From Epiperipatus broadwayi (Eukaryota > Onychophora > Udeonychophora > Euonychophora > Peripatidae): 64,000 bases of DNA. Shown here one piece after another: positions 34,908-47,960 of this stretch (position 1 is its first letter; the number at the start of each line of letters is the position of its first letter). Below the pieces are notes generated by a model that was not told the origin of the DNA, ran no database searches, and was given only the letters and a program-made list of their open reading frames with translations. Position numbers and translations under genes: made by a program. The stretch lies in NCBI GenBank assembly GCA_028023455.1, contig JAQFVV010000012.1, positions 6,114,499 to 6,178,498 of the forward strand. The letters run 5' to 3'.

Positions 34908-36320
34908 TTCAATCATTATCGATCCACTGCAGGATGAAGGTCTTTACAAGTTTAATCTATTATTACCAATCCCTAACTTTTTCACATCATCCCAGTACAT
35001 TTCCTTAGGTCATCAATCCATTTCACATATGGTCTCCTTCTAAATCTTTACAATTTACATTTGAACTGCCCATCAAGTATCATCTCTTTTAGAGCCACAT
35101 CAAGCCCAACTTCACTTAAGTCTCTTAATTTTTTCAATGATGTCAGTTAACATTTATTTCTTCTCTCATTCGTGAATTTTGTTTTTGATCTCTTATTATT
35201 ATTCCTAACATATATATCTCTATACTTTATTGAATGGTCTGAAGTCTCCATATTGCTCTTCTGTTAAGTGTACAAATTTCAGATATATAAGTAAGAACTG
35301 TAAAATACATTTATTAAAAATCTTTCTTTTCAAATACATAGGCATATTTCCTTTTAAGTTATTTTTACCAAAAGCATGCCAACCAAGTTTAATTCTATGA
35401 TTAATTTCATCCATTATGTTTCCATAAGTATTAATAATCTGACCAAGGTATTTGTAACTGTTAACTTCTTCTAACTCATCATAATCAATCTTTATTTTCA
35501 TATTTTGAGAAAATCTATTAAACATTACTTTAGTCTTTTTAACATTTATCTTTAGTCCTACTTTCCTACTTTCATCTGATAACTTTTGCAACATTTCCTG
35601 CAGCTCTAAAGCATTTTTTTCAAAAACAATTACATTAACTGCAAAATTTGGAATTTAAATATTCATTTACTTTTTCTCTCTTAACTTCTTGTTTTAATCC
35701 AAAAATATTTCTTTCAAAAGTGCTGAAAAAAGTTTTAGAGATATGGAATCACCCTGTTGTACACCCATTTCAATGTTAATCTTCTTATTATCATTATGTA
35801 ATCTAATCTTAGCTGTTGCATATTATAAATATTTTTCAAAAAATGACAATTTCCTGGATCTATACTTTGATGATCCAATGCATTAATTACTGGAGAAGTG
35901 CTAATAGTATCAAATACTGTTCATAATCTACAAATCCAATGAATAGTAACTCATATTCATTGGTCCTTTTTATAACTTCTCTCAATACATATGATTCACT
36001 GTACTAAACCATTTTTAAATCCAGCTTGTTCTTTTGATTGCTTAAAATCTATAAAAAAATTGTAATTATCTTTGTAAAAAAATTTATAGAAGTGATAAAA
36101 GATTGATAGGTCTTTAATTTGTAATATCTCCATTATCTTTTTTAAATATTAATATTAATACTGCATTTTTCCAATTATCTGGTACATTTTTATCTTTTAG
36201 ACATTTGATATATAATTTTGTCAATTTTTTTTTTCTATTTCTTTATCACTTTTTAAGATATCGATTATAATTCCATCATTAAACTAAAGCTTTTCCTTTC
36301 TTCATACATTTAATTTAACA
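34908..36320 (-). mobile_element. 5'-truncated RTE LINE, minus strand
   Basis: On the minus strand, from the codons for IKCMKKEKA (about residue 493) through the RT to the 3' end, whose last bases (CTGCAGTGGATCGATAATGA on that strand) lie near 34908-34935. The frame 35220-35594 reads MLQKLSDESRKVGLKINVKK then YDELEEVNSYKYLGQIIN, which shows the uninterrupted frame at the site where the 5.8-9.1 kb copy has its small deletion. Frameshifts and stops elsewhere make it inactive. Confidence 0.82.
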
Positions 36321-36463
36321 ACATATATATTTGTGGGTGGGTGTATTTATAAAAAGATTATTCAAATACTTTTCAGATTGAGAATTTATCGGGTTAAAAT
36401 TAAAAGTTATTTATTATTCACAAGGAATATTAATTTCAAAAATTCTGAGATAACAGAAATTAG

Positions 36464-37570
36464 GATACTTTAGTATTATTCCTGCTATGACAGATTATTT
36501 CGATGTTATATTATTCTAAAATTTGTGATATGCTTAAAATAATTTTTCCAAGGGATGTGCAGACAAACTTAAGCAATAAAATTTGAATTTTTCCACAGAT
36601 CCTTGGAAACATTATTTTAAACATCGCAAACGTAAAATAATACATCACCAGAATAATAGGTCATACCATGTGTAATACCATCTAAAAAAAATGGAGATAT
36701 ATATTTATTATGGAAAAAGGAAAAAACACCTTGTAAGTTTTTAATATTTTTGTGCCTTTTTATTATGGCACTTTGTGACATTAAAGCCATCCTTTCCCCT
36801 CCTGGTATAATATGGCACTCTGTGCCATTGCAAACACTCAGAATGTGTAATACCAAACTTCAAATCTAAAAAACAATCCTATTTCCAATGATGGTGAGAA
36901 ATATTCATTATGCAAAAAGGAAAAATATATATAATCACCCTGCATTTTTTAAATGGTGGGCTTTAACAACTTAAACAAAAATGGAACTATAAGATAAAAT
37001 TTTAGCTTCATCTAAAAATGATGAACTGTAAGTTTAATCATATTTTTTTTTAAAAAAAACATAAAGTTTTAGCAAATAAAAAAATCATAAATATATAAAG
37101 TTTTAGCTATAAATGTATTTTTAAATATAAACCATATTACTTACAAATGATGCCAGAGATAAAACTTTGTGGGGGGGTATTTGAAATTTGTTATTACAAG
37201 TACTAGGTGTTTATGATGGCATAAAGTGCCGAATTAAAAACTCACAAAAAGTATCGTATTAAAAACCCATATCTACCTATTTTTATTTAGTATCGTAATG
37301 TGTTTTTCCTTTTTCCATTATAAAATATATCTCTCCAATTTGATAGCACAAAATCATTAAAAGTAAAAAGCCCAAAACCACACAGGTCAGTATATTTTGC
37401 AACTTGGTGAAGTATGTATATGTGATAAGTTGGTAATGTGTATATATTTATCATGTATTAATCATTCCAGGATTCTAGGATGGCATGACATCATAAATGG
37501 AAATTTTGAATAATTATGATAAAAACATCAGTGGAGTAATATGTCATAGCAGAAATAATACCAAAGTACC
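36464..37570. mobile_element. TIR element, GGTACTTT family, copy 2 (1107 bp)
   Basis: Starts GATACTTTAGTATTATTCCT; its end in reverse complement is GGTACTTTGGTATTATTTCT. The inverted repeats continue to GCTATGACA(G/T)ATTA, about 35 bp in all. GAAATTAG (36456-36463) and AAAATTAG (37571-37578) form an 8 bp duplication with one mismatch. The interior holds a TGGCACTTTGTGAC / GGCACTCTGTGCC motif and no transposase. The 79-codon minus-strand frame at 36617-36856 has no domain. Confidence 0.82.
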
Positions 37571-37578
37571 AAAATTAG

Positions 37579-38309
37579 TGACTATAACCTAAATGTATTT
37601 TTAATGCTGTGCATCCTTCATGACAAAGGCAATAGTTATAAAGTTAAAAAAAGGATACATATATCAAATCACGACATGGAAGTTATGTAATTGTTATTCC
37701 AATTTTGCGTGCATAATTAAAGTGATGATTTCATAAGTTCCGTGTGCTGATTTAATTAATATTCATTGTGATTATTATTTTTTTGTAATGGAGGGTTTTT
37801 TATTATTGCATAAAAAATGCTTATTTTTTTTAGTTTTAAGAAGATATTAATACTTATTTCTTTATATAAAGCAAAAAGTAAGACATTTCAATAAATATAA
37901 TGCAATCAAAATATTTGTATGTGAACAAATAATAATTTTAGGGTTGCTAGTAAAATGATCTTGATATATTTCTGTTTGCTGGTGAAACTACAAAATTGAA
38001 AAATTATTCAAAAAATATATTTACATAAAATAGTTTATGTAATTTTAAAACAATTCAAGTTCATATCAATTATATTTTGATTAATACTGAATGCTGATGT
38101 TGATTCCATTAAAAATATTTTTAATTTAATAAAAAGAAAAGAGCAAGGTAGAGTAAAGGAGTGGTAACACTTGTTAGATTTTGTGATAGTAAATTTTTAT
38201 GTTGTTATTTATAAGATATATGAACATACAATAAAAGTGTTTAGATAGGATTATTACAGGAATTGCAATAAAAAGATAATGTAATGAAGATAATATGAGC
38301 TTTGCAAAT
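37579..38309. other. Non-coding AT-rich stretch
   Basis: No gene recognised. Confidence 0.5.
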
Positions 38310-39515
38310 AAATGTATGGAGAAAAGCTGTAATGAATAGTTTAACTTTATGTGCTTAACTAGCTTTTGACTGATGTCAGTCATAGATGTAGCAATGGTTG
38401 TAGTGGGGAGAGAAAGATGTATATATGTTGTTCATCCTAATTTATATTTAATATACATGTTGCATTATGATGAGTGAGTAGGCTGTTTTTTTTTGAAAAG
38501 GGGAACACGTGATTCCTTCTTATTAATAGCATATTTTTCTTTAGAGATGTGCCATACTTTCTTAATTTTTCACAGGGAAAATAGCATTCAGTGCAAACAA
38601 TAATGATAGAGAAGGGAACAAAAGTCTGGCCAATTGTAAGAAAATGTTCAGAAAAAAATGGAATAAGTATCGGAATTGGTTTTAGTTTTGTTGTCAACAT
38701 AAGTGTGTTGAGCAATGCGAGTAGAGAATTGGCCTGACATTCACCATAATAAATGAAGGGAAAGATGGGATTATGGCATTTGATTTTGTATATTATCTGA
38801 TATTAGAGATATGCAGGCAAACTATTCATTAGTTGTTAAGTAGGTATTGTAGAATGTGTAAAGCTATTTGAAAGGTGGAAGTGGTAATTTTAGTAATGTG
38901 CTGGGGTACCCATCACATTATTAAAATTATCACTCCTACCCATCAAATAGCTGTACACAATTTTCTCTTCTACAGAACTTACTTAACAACTCAAAGAATA
39001 GTTTGCCAATTGATCTCCACTACCAGATCATGTACAAAGTCAAAGGTCATAATTCCATCTGCTCCTCCATTTACTACGGTGAATCTTGGGCCAACCTCTC
39101 TACTTCATTTCTCAACACACTTATCTCTATAACAAATTTAAGACCAATTTCAATACTAATTTAATTTTTTTCAAACCTTTTCCCATATTTGGCATCACGT
39201 TTTCCCCTCCTCTGTTAACATTGTTTACACTAGTGCAATGATGCCAAATGAAAAATTAAGGATGAATAGCACATCTCTAAAGACAAATGTGACATTACTA
39301 AGAGGAAATACTGTGTTTTGCCATCCAAAAAGTGGCTTACTCACTCATCATATTGCAACATGTAAATTAAATGTAAATTAGTATGAACAACATAAATGCA
39401 TCCTCCTCTCTCCATTACAACCATTGCTATATCTATGTATGACTGACTGACACCAGTCAAAAATTAGCTAAGCACATTAAGTTAAACTATTTATTAAAGC
39501 TTTGCTCCATGAATA
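38310..39515. mobile_element. Large fold-back element FB-D, 1.2 kb
   Basis: The sequence is an imperfect palindrome with arms of about 600 bp and its apex at GGGGTACCC (centre 38907/38908). Matched landmarks include GTTTAACTT(T/A)ATGTGCTTA near both outer ends, ATGATGAGTGAGTA, TAGAGATGTGC, AGTGTGTTGAG and GCAAACTATTC. Arm identity looks moderate (roughly 80% by eye), so it is not a recent duplication. The frames 38437-38715 and 38875-39132 are products of the two arms and lack motifs. No clear target-site duplication was found. Confidence 0.75.
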
Positions 39516-40478
39516 AAAAGATAAATGAGATTATAATCAATAAAAAAATGAAATATGGAAAACAAATACTAGATTATAAGAGTATATTGCGGTTGTACAA
39601 AATATGTGATTTGAGGATACTTATAATAATAGTTAAAGAAGTAACTAATTGTTTAAAAAATTAGAAAAAGGGTGAATAATTGAAATAACATAGAGAATGA
39701 AAAACATTGTTTAAAATATAAATAATAAAATATTAATTAAGAAATATGTATTTTCAGTGAGAGACAATTGATATTTTGTTAATGTAAAAAAGAACTGAAA
39801 CCATCTTTAATAGAAGTAGTTATGGAGGGGGGGGGCAATTTATTAAGATATGCATAGAGATTGGAGTTAAAAGTTTGTTGAAAAATGGTAATAAAAACAA
39901 AATAATATAACATTTGTTATTTGATTTGTTAAGAGAAAATTAATTCTGGATAAAATTAAATATTGTAAAGAAGGGATAAATCATTATGACAACTAATACT
40001 TCAGAAAAAAATAGAAATTTATTTCTTAGCATTACCATTATTTTTTAAATTTTATAAAGATGATATTCTAAATAATATATATGTTAATTAAATATTTTTA
40101 TGGATTAAAAATAATATAAATAAAAGAATGAAATGAGGTTCCATGAAATAACCAGAAAAATATGTTAGCAGTAATGTTGCTTTGTAACTATCAATTACTA
40201 TTGATATCCCCTAAAGTACATTACTAGCTCTACTCATCAACAATAGCTTTTTTATCTTGTTTACTTAAAAACAAATGAGATTTTTTTATTATTTCAAATG
40301 CAAAATTTTATAGAGATTTAAACTGATATTTTTATGAAGTATGAAAATTTAGGAGAATCACATCTTCACTGACAACCTATAAAATTCAATTTATTTCCCC
40401 CAGACAGCTACATATGTTAAATGAAATATTGTCATGGATTAATTATAATATAATCAAAGAATTGAGTAGAAGTATTTC
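39516..40478. other. Non-coding AT-rich stretch
   Basis: No gene recognised; a G run of 9 lies at 39827-39835. Confidence 0.5.
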
Positions 40479-40486
40479 CATGTAAT

Positions 40487-41584
40487 GGTACTTTAGTATT
40501 ATTCAACCGATGACGTTTTATACTTAACGATTTTCCTTCCGGCAAACATTGTTGATAATAACATGACAATGTTGTCATGTCAACCAAGACACTGACATGA
40601 TTAATCCAATTTTTAAATTTTTTTGACCCATGAGATTTAAAAATCGAAGAGAGCTTTGGGAAATTTTGTCATTTGTCTTTCTTTTGTGATTTTTCTACTA
40701 GTCCATGCTATTTGTAAGTAATTTTCATTTTTGCTTCTAATAAATAATGTCATTTTGATGTATATTATTTTGTAAATTCTTCTGCAATTATAAAAAGTAC
40801 AATTAATTAATTTTTTTTTTAATTTCTGAATTATATTATACAGAAATTTTTTTTTTTAAAATTCATCCACAATTATAAAAATTATAGCTATGAGAGTAAT
40901 ACAATGTCTGGCGTTGTCGGTGGTTTTGTATTTTATAATTGAGCATAATATTGGCCATGCCTTCGGCACATCAAAAACAAAAAAGCCCTCCACCCGCCCA
41001 TTACAGTGCTATGCGCTGACTGTTCTAATTTTCAGTCAAAAAATGAGACAAAATTTTCAAATTGTTTGTTTTATATATTTTTAACATGAATAATTGAGTT
41101 AAATACTGTCAGAAATGTTGCAAAGATAAGATAATTTTTAATGCAAGTACATTTTTTTGATTTTTTGTTATAAAAATTCGTTAATATTCCAGGTCGCCAT
41201 TAATAATGCCAGATAATCGGGAAAAGTGTTCTTTATTTATCTATTTATTTTAAATTTACAAAAAAAAATTTGTACAATTATAAAATTTACACTTAGTTAC
41301 TTTCAATTTCTAAATTATCAAACTTACACTTAATTATTTTTATTTTCTAAATTATTTTGATGCATGCATGTACTTTTTATTTTTTTCAACTGATGATGTA
41401 TTACCCTGAAGCCATATCAGTCTGATCTTGCGATCTTTAACGTGCCGGGTAACATGATTTGCGAACAAATTTTAGCGATTGCATTTGTCCGCAAATCACT
41501 TGAAGACGTTATCTTAAAGATCTGAAGATCAGACTAATATGGCTTCAGGGTAATACAGCATCGGTTGGAAAATACTAAAGAACC
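40487..41584. mobile_element. TIR element, GGTACTTT family, copy 3 (1098 bp)
   Basis: Starts GGTACTTTAGTATTATTCAA; its end in reverse complement is GGTTCTTTAGTATTTTCCAA, and both continue CCGATG. CATGTAAT is exactly duplicated at 40479-40486 and 41585-41592 (8 bp). Subterminal hairpins include ACATGACAATGTTGTCATGT near 40560-40580 and a long one at 41383-41576. The 64-codon frame at 40890-41084 is open and G+C-richer than average but has no recognisable domain. Confidence 0.87.
41383..41576. repeat. Long hairpin inside TIR element copy 3
   Basis: Outer arms TGTATTACCCTGAAGCCATA and its complement flank inner arms GATTTGCG(A)ACAAA / TTTGTCCGCAAATC, so nearly the whole 194 bp can fold back on itself. 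Confidence 0.75.
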
Positions 41585-41592
41585 CATGTAAT

Positions 41593-43045
41593 AAATAAAG
41601 AAATGTGCTAATAGGGATATTGCTTGTTAATATCAGTTACAGTTGACAATCCTAAACTAAATAGCTTGTTTTAATAGCCAGCATTAGCATTTTCTGTCTT
41701 GAGTTTACTTAGAAGCAAAAGGGACCTTTCTTTTATTTCTATCCAAGATCTTATATGAATTAATGAGACATATATTTTTATAAAATTATTTCTAGCTACT
41801 AGAACAATTAGTTTAATTCAAGACTGTCAATAATAATTGATAAACATCATTGTTAATATATTTTTGTAATTATTACATGGAAATATGTCTACTCAGGTCT
41901 TTTGCTTACATCGTAATTAATCCATAAAGTATTTAATCACCTTAGGAGATAAATTGGTATTTAGAAGATGACAGATAAGATTTGATTCATTTATGTTCTC
42001 ATGTTTATAAAAATATCTGACTGAAATCAATATAAGATCTTGGATTGCGAGAAAATGAGAAACTTCCTTTTGTTTCTAAGTAAAATCATGATTAAAAAAA
42101 GCTATTGTTATAAGTTTAGCTTAAGGGTTGTCAGTAGTTATTGATAATTACCTAGCAATATCTTTGCTAACATATTTCTCTAATTATTACATGGAAATAT
42201 TCCCACTCATTTCCCTGTTAATAATTTTACATATCTAGCTCTTTGGTAAATATGAATTGATATTTTAGGATATCAGAGAAGTAATTCTTTCAAGACCTTA
42301 TATGTATAAAATATGTCTGCATTTATATCCATATAAAACCTTGGATTAAAAATAAAAAAGAGGCTTCCTTTTGTTTCTAAGTAAAGTCAAAACAAAAGGC
42401 CTATAATTCATTACTATAAAAAATATTTTAACTTAGAGATGTCAATAATAATTGATAGTTACCAAACAAGATTACTGCTAATATATTTTTCTAGTTATTA
42501 CATGAAAAAGATCCCCATTAATTTCTTCATTTTGTAAATTTGCCATCTTAGATGTATTAATGCATATTTTTAATATGTTAATATTGCTTCAATAAAAAAA
42601 TGTAGAATGTATTAACTTCTGAAGATGTATATTATAATACTGTATTGAAAAAATATATTTTTAATATTATACAGATCAAAATTATATTAGGGTTGGTATA
42701 AAAAACTAAATAAAAATATATCTTGCTTGTAGTATATGTAGAAGTTCAAATTTGGAAGAATGTAATATGTGCAAGATAAGTTTTTAATAAGAGATAAAAA
42801 TTGATATATATATATATATAGAGAGAGAGAGTAAGTCAAAAATAGGAAGACAATTTTGTTTGAGCTATATTTATTATATGTCATTGTTAAGCAATATATT
42901 TTTATCATCACATATATTTTTGTTTCTGTTTTATTTATACTAAAATTCATTAACATTTCAACGTTTGTATTTGTCATCATCGAGGTATTTCTTTTAATAT
43001 TCACTTCATGATTTATAATATGTGATATATCAATATTTTTGAAAA
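41593..43045. other. Non-coding stretch with diverged internal repeats
   Basis: Three loosely similar segments recur about every 330 bp (near 41760, 42100 and 42420), each with TCTAAGTAAA or AAGCAAAAGG upstream of GTCAATAATAATTGATA- and TTATTACATGGAAATAT-like motifs. This suggests an old tandem triplication. The 182-codon minus-strand frame at 42687-43235 is AT-driven, overlaps the next element and has no motif. Confidence 0.5.
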
Positions 43046-43053
43046 ATTTATTA

Positions 43054-45118
43054 GGTACTTTGGTATTAAACCTGAAATGTAGGGAAAATAGGAAGCCTTT
43101 CACACCCACAATAAATGTGTAATGTTGTGATGTCAAATTAAAAGGAAATAAACCCTGTGAGTATACCTGTAGAAATGTGTTTTTCTTTATCAACATGATC
43201 TTTTTTTCATAATACTTCGACATTTTCAGTCTCATAAGTAATATGTATTTTTTGGGTGTGGTTTTTGTTTCTTTTTGGTTTAGAAATGTGTTTTACTTTA
43301 TCAACACGATCCAATTTTTTTGTAATACTTTGACATTTTCAATCTCATAATTAATATGTATTTTGTTATGTAGATTTTTGTTCCATTTTAATATATATAT
43401 TTTTGTGATTTTTGTTCCTTTTTTTTTTTTTGGTTTAATTTGTTTATAAAAAAATATGTTTATTAACATTTCTGTTGAAAATCCCAGCATACTCTGCAAT
43501 CACATGCTAAATTTTCAGAGGGAAATTTTTTAGTACAGATCTCCATTTTCTGTGGTAATATTAAATTTTTTGTTTCAAGGCAACAATTTGTGTTATATAT
43601 TACACGGTAAATATCATATGAGTATACTTAATATGGTTTTATAAATATTATTTTAAAACCAAAATCATTTACTGTTTGTTTAGTAACAATTTTTTTGTGT
43701 AATGGCATCATTTTATTAAGATCGCAAATCATTTTTTTTGATTAAGAATGTCATTCTTAAAAGTTGTTAGTGTGAAAGTTGTATGCATAGTTAATGTATT
43801 TTTATAATATTATTTAAACACTAAAGTCATTTACTGTTTGTTTAGTGTGTATTTAAACTAACAATTTTTTTGTGTAATGCTGACATTTCATTAAGATTGC
43901 AAATCACAATTTTTTTTGCTTTCAAATGTCATTCTTCATTAACCCTTTAACCGCTAATTATATTATTGGTTGTATGAGGTAAAAATCAAATCTTTTAATT
44001 GGCCAACTCACAAACTGAAGACAAAGCCTATTGTTAAAACATATTCACCTATAATATTAAATTCAACTCAGATACGTTTATAAAAAGTATATTACTAATT
44101 TTTCAGGTTATGAAAGAGAACGAAAGTTCTTTTAAAAATAAATTGTTATTTATTTATTATAAAATATATTCAATTTCGGCAAATATAAAGCGAATGTCTA
44201 AACAAAAAAGTGCTGACGCAAACACTTTTTTTCAATTTTACGTTATGGAAAAGTAAAGATTTCTTTTTGCTAAATCTTAAATATTTTTACTAAAATCTTC
44301 AATATTTTTTGAAAATAATTTTGCTTTTTTAGTATATTTTTTAAAAAACTATTTTAATTTCTCATTTTATATTTTTTTAATACTTAAATTACATTCGAAA
44401 TGAAAATCTCAGCGTTTTTCTTTATTTTCTTTGATCAGGCAGTTTCTTTGTTCTTTCCAGCCAATCAGAATGTCTTTTTCAGCTGAGAGCCGGCTGAAAG
44501 CCAATCACCAACAAGGTTCTTCTTCGTTTAGTTTTAAATGCGGTTTTTTTGATTTTTTACTTGTAAAATAATTCGGAAGAGGGCACCATCTTACAAAACT
44601 TTTAAAAACCTAATCAATAACTGTCAAACGAATATTCTACCATTAAAACTAGCAGAATTAGAGTGACATCAGATGTCGACGAGATGCCTCGTAAGAGGCG
44701 GTTAAAGAATTAAGATCACAAATCACTTTTTTTTTTTTATTTCAAATGTTCTTAAAAGTTGTTAATTTCCAAGTTGTACATATTTGAATGTCTTGTTTAA
44801 AATTATACATTTCTTATTAAAAATGTATGTTTTTACTTTTATTTATTTTTAGTCCTGCAACATGGAGCATGTATTAGACCTACTGCACCTGTTCACATTA
44901 GTATCAACCTCCCAATAACTTTGTAAATTTTGCCAAAATAGCATGTACAAGATCTGTGTAAACTTTTATTTTGCCAAAAAAAGTCGTGTACATGCTCCAT
45001 GTACATGTTATTTTGATCAGATTTCAAGATTACAAAGTTATCAGTGGATTGATACGAATGTGAATAGTCACACTGAATCTAATAATGCTCCATGTTGCAG
45101 CTCTAATACCAAAGTACC
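43054..45118. mobile_element. TIR element, GGTACTTT family, copy 4 (2065 bp, with insertion)
   Basis: Starts GGTACTTTGGTATTAAACCT and ends GCAGCTCTAATACCAAAGTACC. ATTTATTA (43046-43053) and ATATATTA (45119-45126) form an 8 bp duplication with one mismatch. It aligns in inverted orientation with copy 1 (16587-17742): the terminal palindromic part, the tandem units and the GCATACTC(T/A)GCAATCACATGC landmark all match. It is longer because it has an extra tandem unit and a 767 bp piggyBac-like insertion. Confidence 0.83.
43943..44709. mobile_element. piggyBac-like MITE, 767 bp
   Basis: TTAA lies on both sides (43939-43942 and 44710-44713). The ends are CCCTTTAACCGC and GCGGTTAAAGAA, inverted repeats with two differences at the outermost bases. 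TTAA targets with CCC...-starting ends are the hallmark of piggyBac transposons. Removing it restores continuous sequence in the host TIR element. The interior has two CCAATCA motifs, GAGAGCCGGCTGAAAG and a terminal hairpin GCCTCGTAAGAGGC, but no transposase frame. Confidence 0.75.
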
Positions 45119-45126
45119 ATATATTA

Positions 45127-47381
45127 TTATGGCTGTTATTTTTCTATATGTGTGTATATATATTAGTTCTTTCTGAAATATTTGCTTTTGTGCAGAATAA
45201 CACACTGAATTCAGCAGAAGAGTATATTTAAGGGTATATTTTTTCCTTGAAGATTATCAAGACTCACATTGATCAGTAAATCTCCCTAACATATAAAAAT
45301 GTTTGAAATTTATTTTCTATGAATTTACCCAAAAGATAAGTATAAATTCAAATAATATTGTCACTTATGACAAAAAATTTGAAAAAGTAATTTTTATACT
45401 ACAAAATTATTGCAAGAATTCCAATTTATTTTTATAACACTATGACACTTATAAAAATTTTAAAACAATGTTGATGTGCAGTTCTTGAAGTGTATGTTTT
45501 TGTATAATTAAAGTATTTTGTTTGTTTCACTATTCAATAACGATTTTGAAACAAAAATTTTATTTAGGGAACAAATTTGTAGTTACATTATTTTATACTT
45601 AATTTATGTAGAATTTGAATAAAACTTAAGTTTTTACATGATAAAAATACCAATTACATCTATGCAAAGTAATAAATAGACATTGAAGTTGATTAAAATT
45701 ATATGTATATGAACATTAACATTACTTATTTTATTGATCAATAAAATGCTGCGACTTTTTAATCAAAATACTTCAAACTATTTGTATTGCAGGCAACTTG
45801 ATATATATGGAATAATACATTACCCTGGTCTAAGCATGTTAATTGATTGTGCATATTGTACTGTTTTATGAATAATTAATAGACAATTTCTATTAAAAGA
45901 ATGCAAATTGTGCCAATTATTAAGAGTAATATCAATACACAGTAGGATTAGCATCTAATAAGTGGCAATGTTTATATATGTAAAACAGCATTAAAGTCTT
46001 TCACTACCAGGAAAAACTCATTTCAGCATTCCTGTATAGATAAACAATGAAAAATCAGACAAAAATAATAAAATATACCAATATATAATAAAATAATCAA
46101 ATGCTGAATATTTGCGATTTTACAGACTTTTTAAAAATATATTTAATTAAAATATTGAAATGCTCATTAACCAAACAAATTATTTTATAGAGATCTAAGC
46201 TGGATGTGGTCCAAATAACTAAAAGAAAAAAATCTAAAATTTGAAGTTTTACTCAGACAGCTATAGCAGGCAAAGTAGATTCACTAAGCACTAAACATTA
46301 AGTATATAGATACATAATGCAAACCTATGTATATATATATATATACATAATAAAAACACTTCATACATATAGCATACATGTATATAAAAAAACTTGATTT
46401 TCATGAAGTTAGATCTTCTACAGAAGTAAAGCACATGCTTAGACTATTATCATATGATATACATAAATGTATTTTCTAATTACTTATTTATTTAAAATTT
46501 GTTATTGGCAATAATTCAATGATATATAAAATGATATCAGAATAAAAGTTAGCAATCATAGATTATGAAATCATTATTTGAATTTATATAAGGCAATAGA
46601 AATTATTCCACTAGATATACTTTTTTTAGATCCTGTTTTCCTTCATTTCTTCTTTTTCTTGTGGATTTCAGTTGCATTAATTTAAAAAGCAGGTTCATTA
46701 TAAATTAAAATACATAATAAAGTTTGAAATCTAATCCAGATTTTGTAATCACAAAATTCGTACTGCAATGATTGGATATTTTTAATATACTAAATTTAGA
46801 ATTATTTGGGAAAGAATCTGTTATAGTTGTGACAGAGTGATGCATGCTATTAGACAGTATATCAATGACTTGAAATTGTTTTGGAGTCTTACTTATGGAA
46901 AAAAGAAATCATTTGTTAACATACACAAATTGAATAGGTAGATTTAAATTAATACATCAGTGTTATTTGAATAAGGCTTATGATAAATCATTGTAATGTC
47001 ATTGTTTTCAAAAGTTGCTACTACTACAATCATCTGGAGGATTATTTATGTAATATTTATTAGTATCACGAAATATATACATCTCAAACATTTCACACTT
47101 TGAATGATTCATTTCAATTTCAATATTTCTTCTACAGATTAATTAAAATAACATCTTTAGCTTCAATTCATTTTCATTTTTAGGAATTCTTATATATTAT
47201 GTTTTTTCTTGATATATTTCATAATGACATTCACAAGTACATGAATAACTTATTTATGAATAATAAGATTTGTATTCTTTAAGCAGCCCTTTTCATTAAG
47301 TGTATAAAATATATAATAAATTAAATTGTTTCTTATTTGGGAGTTCAGAAAAGATTTGAAGCTGAAAATGACATAATTGTG
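45127..47381. other. Non-coding AT-rich stretch
   Basis: No gene recognised in about 2.2 kb; TA microsatellite near 46328-46345. Confidence 0.5.
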
Positions 47382-47388
47382 TTATCTT

Positions 47389-47486
47389 TTTTTTTTCATG
47401 TGTCATAGCATCGGCCGGGACGCGAACCCACAACCGTCTGCAACCAACTACTTGCTTGCAAGGCAGTTGCGATGACCTCTCGGCTT
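47389..47486 (-). mobile_element. tRNA-derived short SINE, copy 6 (5'-truncated)
   Basis: On the minus strand it begins at GCCGAGAGGTCATCGC, lacking the first about 12 nt of the head, then carries the AGTAGTTGGTTGCAGACGG insert shared with copy 2, GGGTTCGCGTCCCGGCCGAT, the tail GCTATGACACATG and an A-run. TTATCTT at 47382-47388 and 47487-47493 is a short possible duplication. Confidence 0.83.
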
Positions 47487-47589
47487 TTATCTTGAACTCC
47501 AGAATCTGCTCCTTTACCATTGCAACAAACCATAAAGGATAAATTATATACTTGCAAAACATATAATGTAATTAGAAAAAAGCTTCAAG

Positions 47590-47960
47590 CTTCCTTCATC
47601 TATCCACTCCACCATATATAACCAATACATATGACCACAATACATATAAAAAAGATAAATGATCTTCAATATATATATTTCATGCTGAAACCGTACCCAT
47701 CAGTTGGTCCCGATTATCATCTCTCACACACATATATAATCAGTGCTCAGTTTATATTAAGATAAATCTTCAAATTTTAATGGACAATCTTCTCTACTCT
47801 TCCGCCATTTATATTATTAAAAATCTGATGATGGAATGCTCAAAGCCGTTGTTGACACCAATACTGTTGCAATGCCCATGTTGACTTTAAGTCACCCTAA
47901 TCTCTCTTATATAAGATCTTAATAAGTGCATTTAAATACTCAGAAGCGGGATGGGTGGAA
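47590..47960. repeat. Palindromic repeat family B copy
   Basis: Matches the 22.7 kb copy: ATGACCACAATACATATAAA, GATAAATGATCTTCAATATA, CATCAGTTGG, ACCATATATAA, AATCAGTGCTCAGTTTATAT, AATCTGATGATGGAATG. Its right arm is degraded. Confidence 0.65.

Noticed and set aside
42687-43235. 182-codon minus-strand open frame
   Set aside because: The content is Ile/Tyr/Lys/Phe-rich as expected from AT composition. It crosses the boundary of a TIR element at 43054 and has no motif.
47296-47562. 88-codon minus-strand frame containing VGCRRLWVRVPADAM
   Set aside because: The frame is read through a tRNA-derived SINE; the apparent motif comes from the B-box region.
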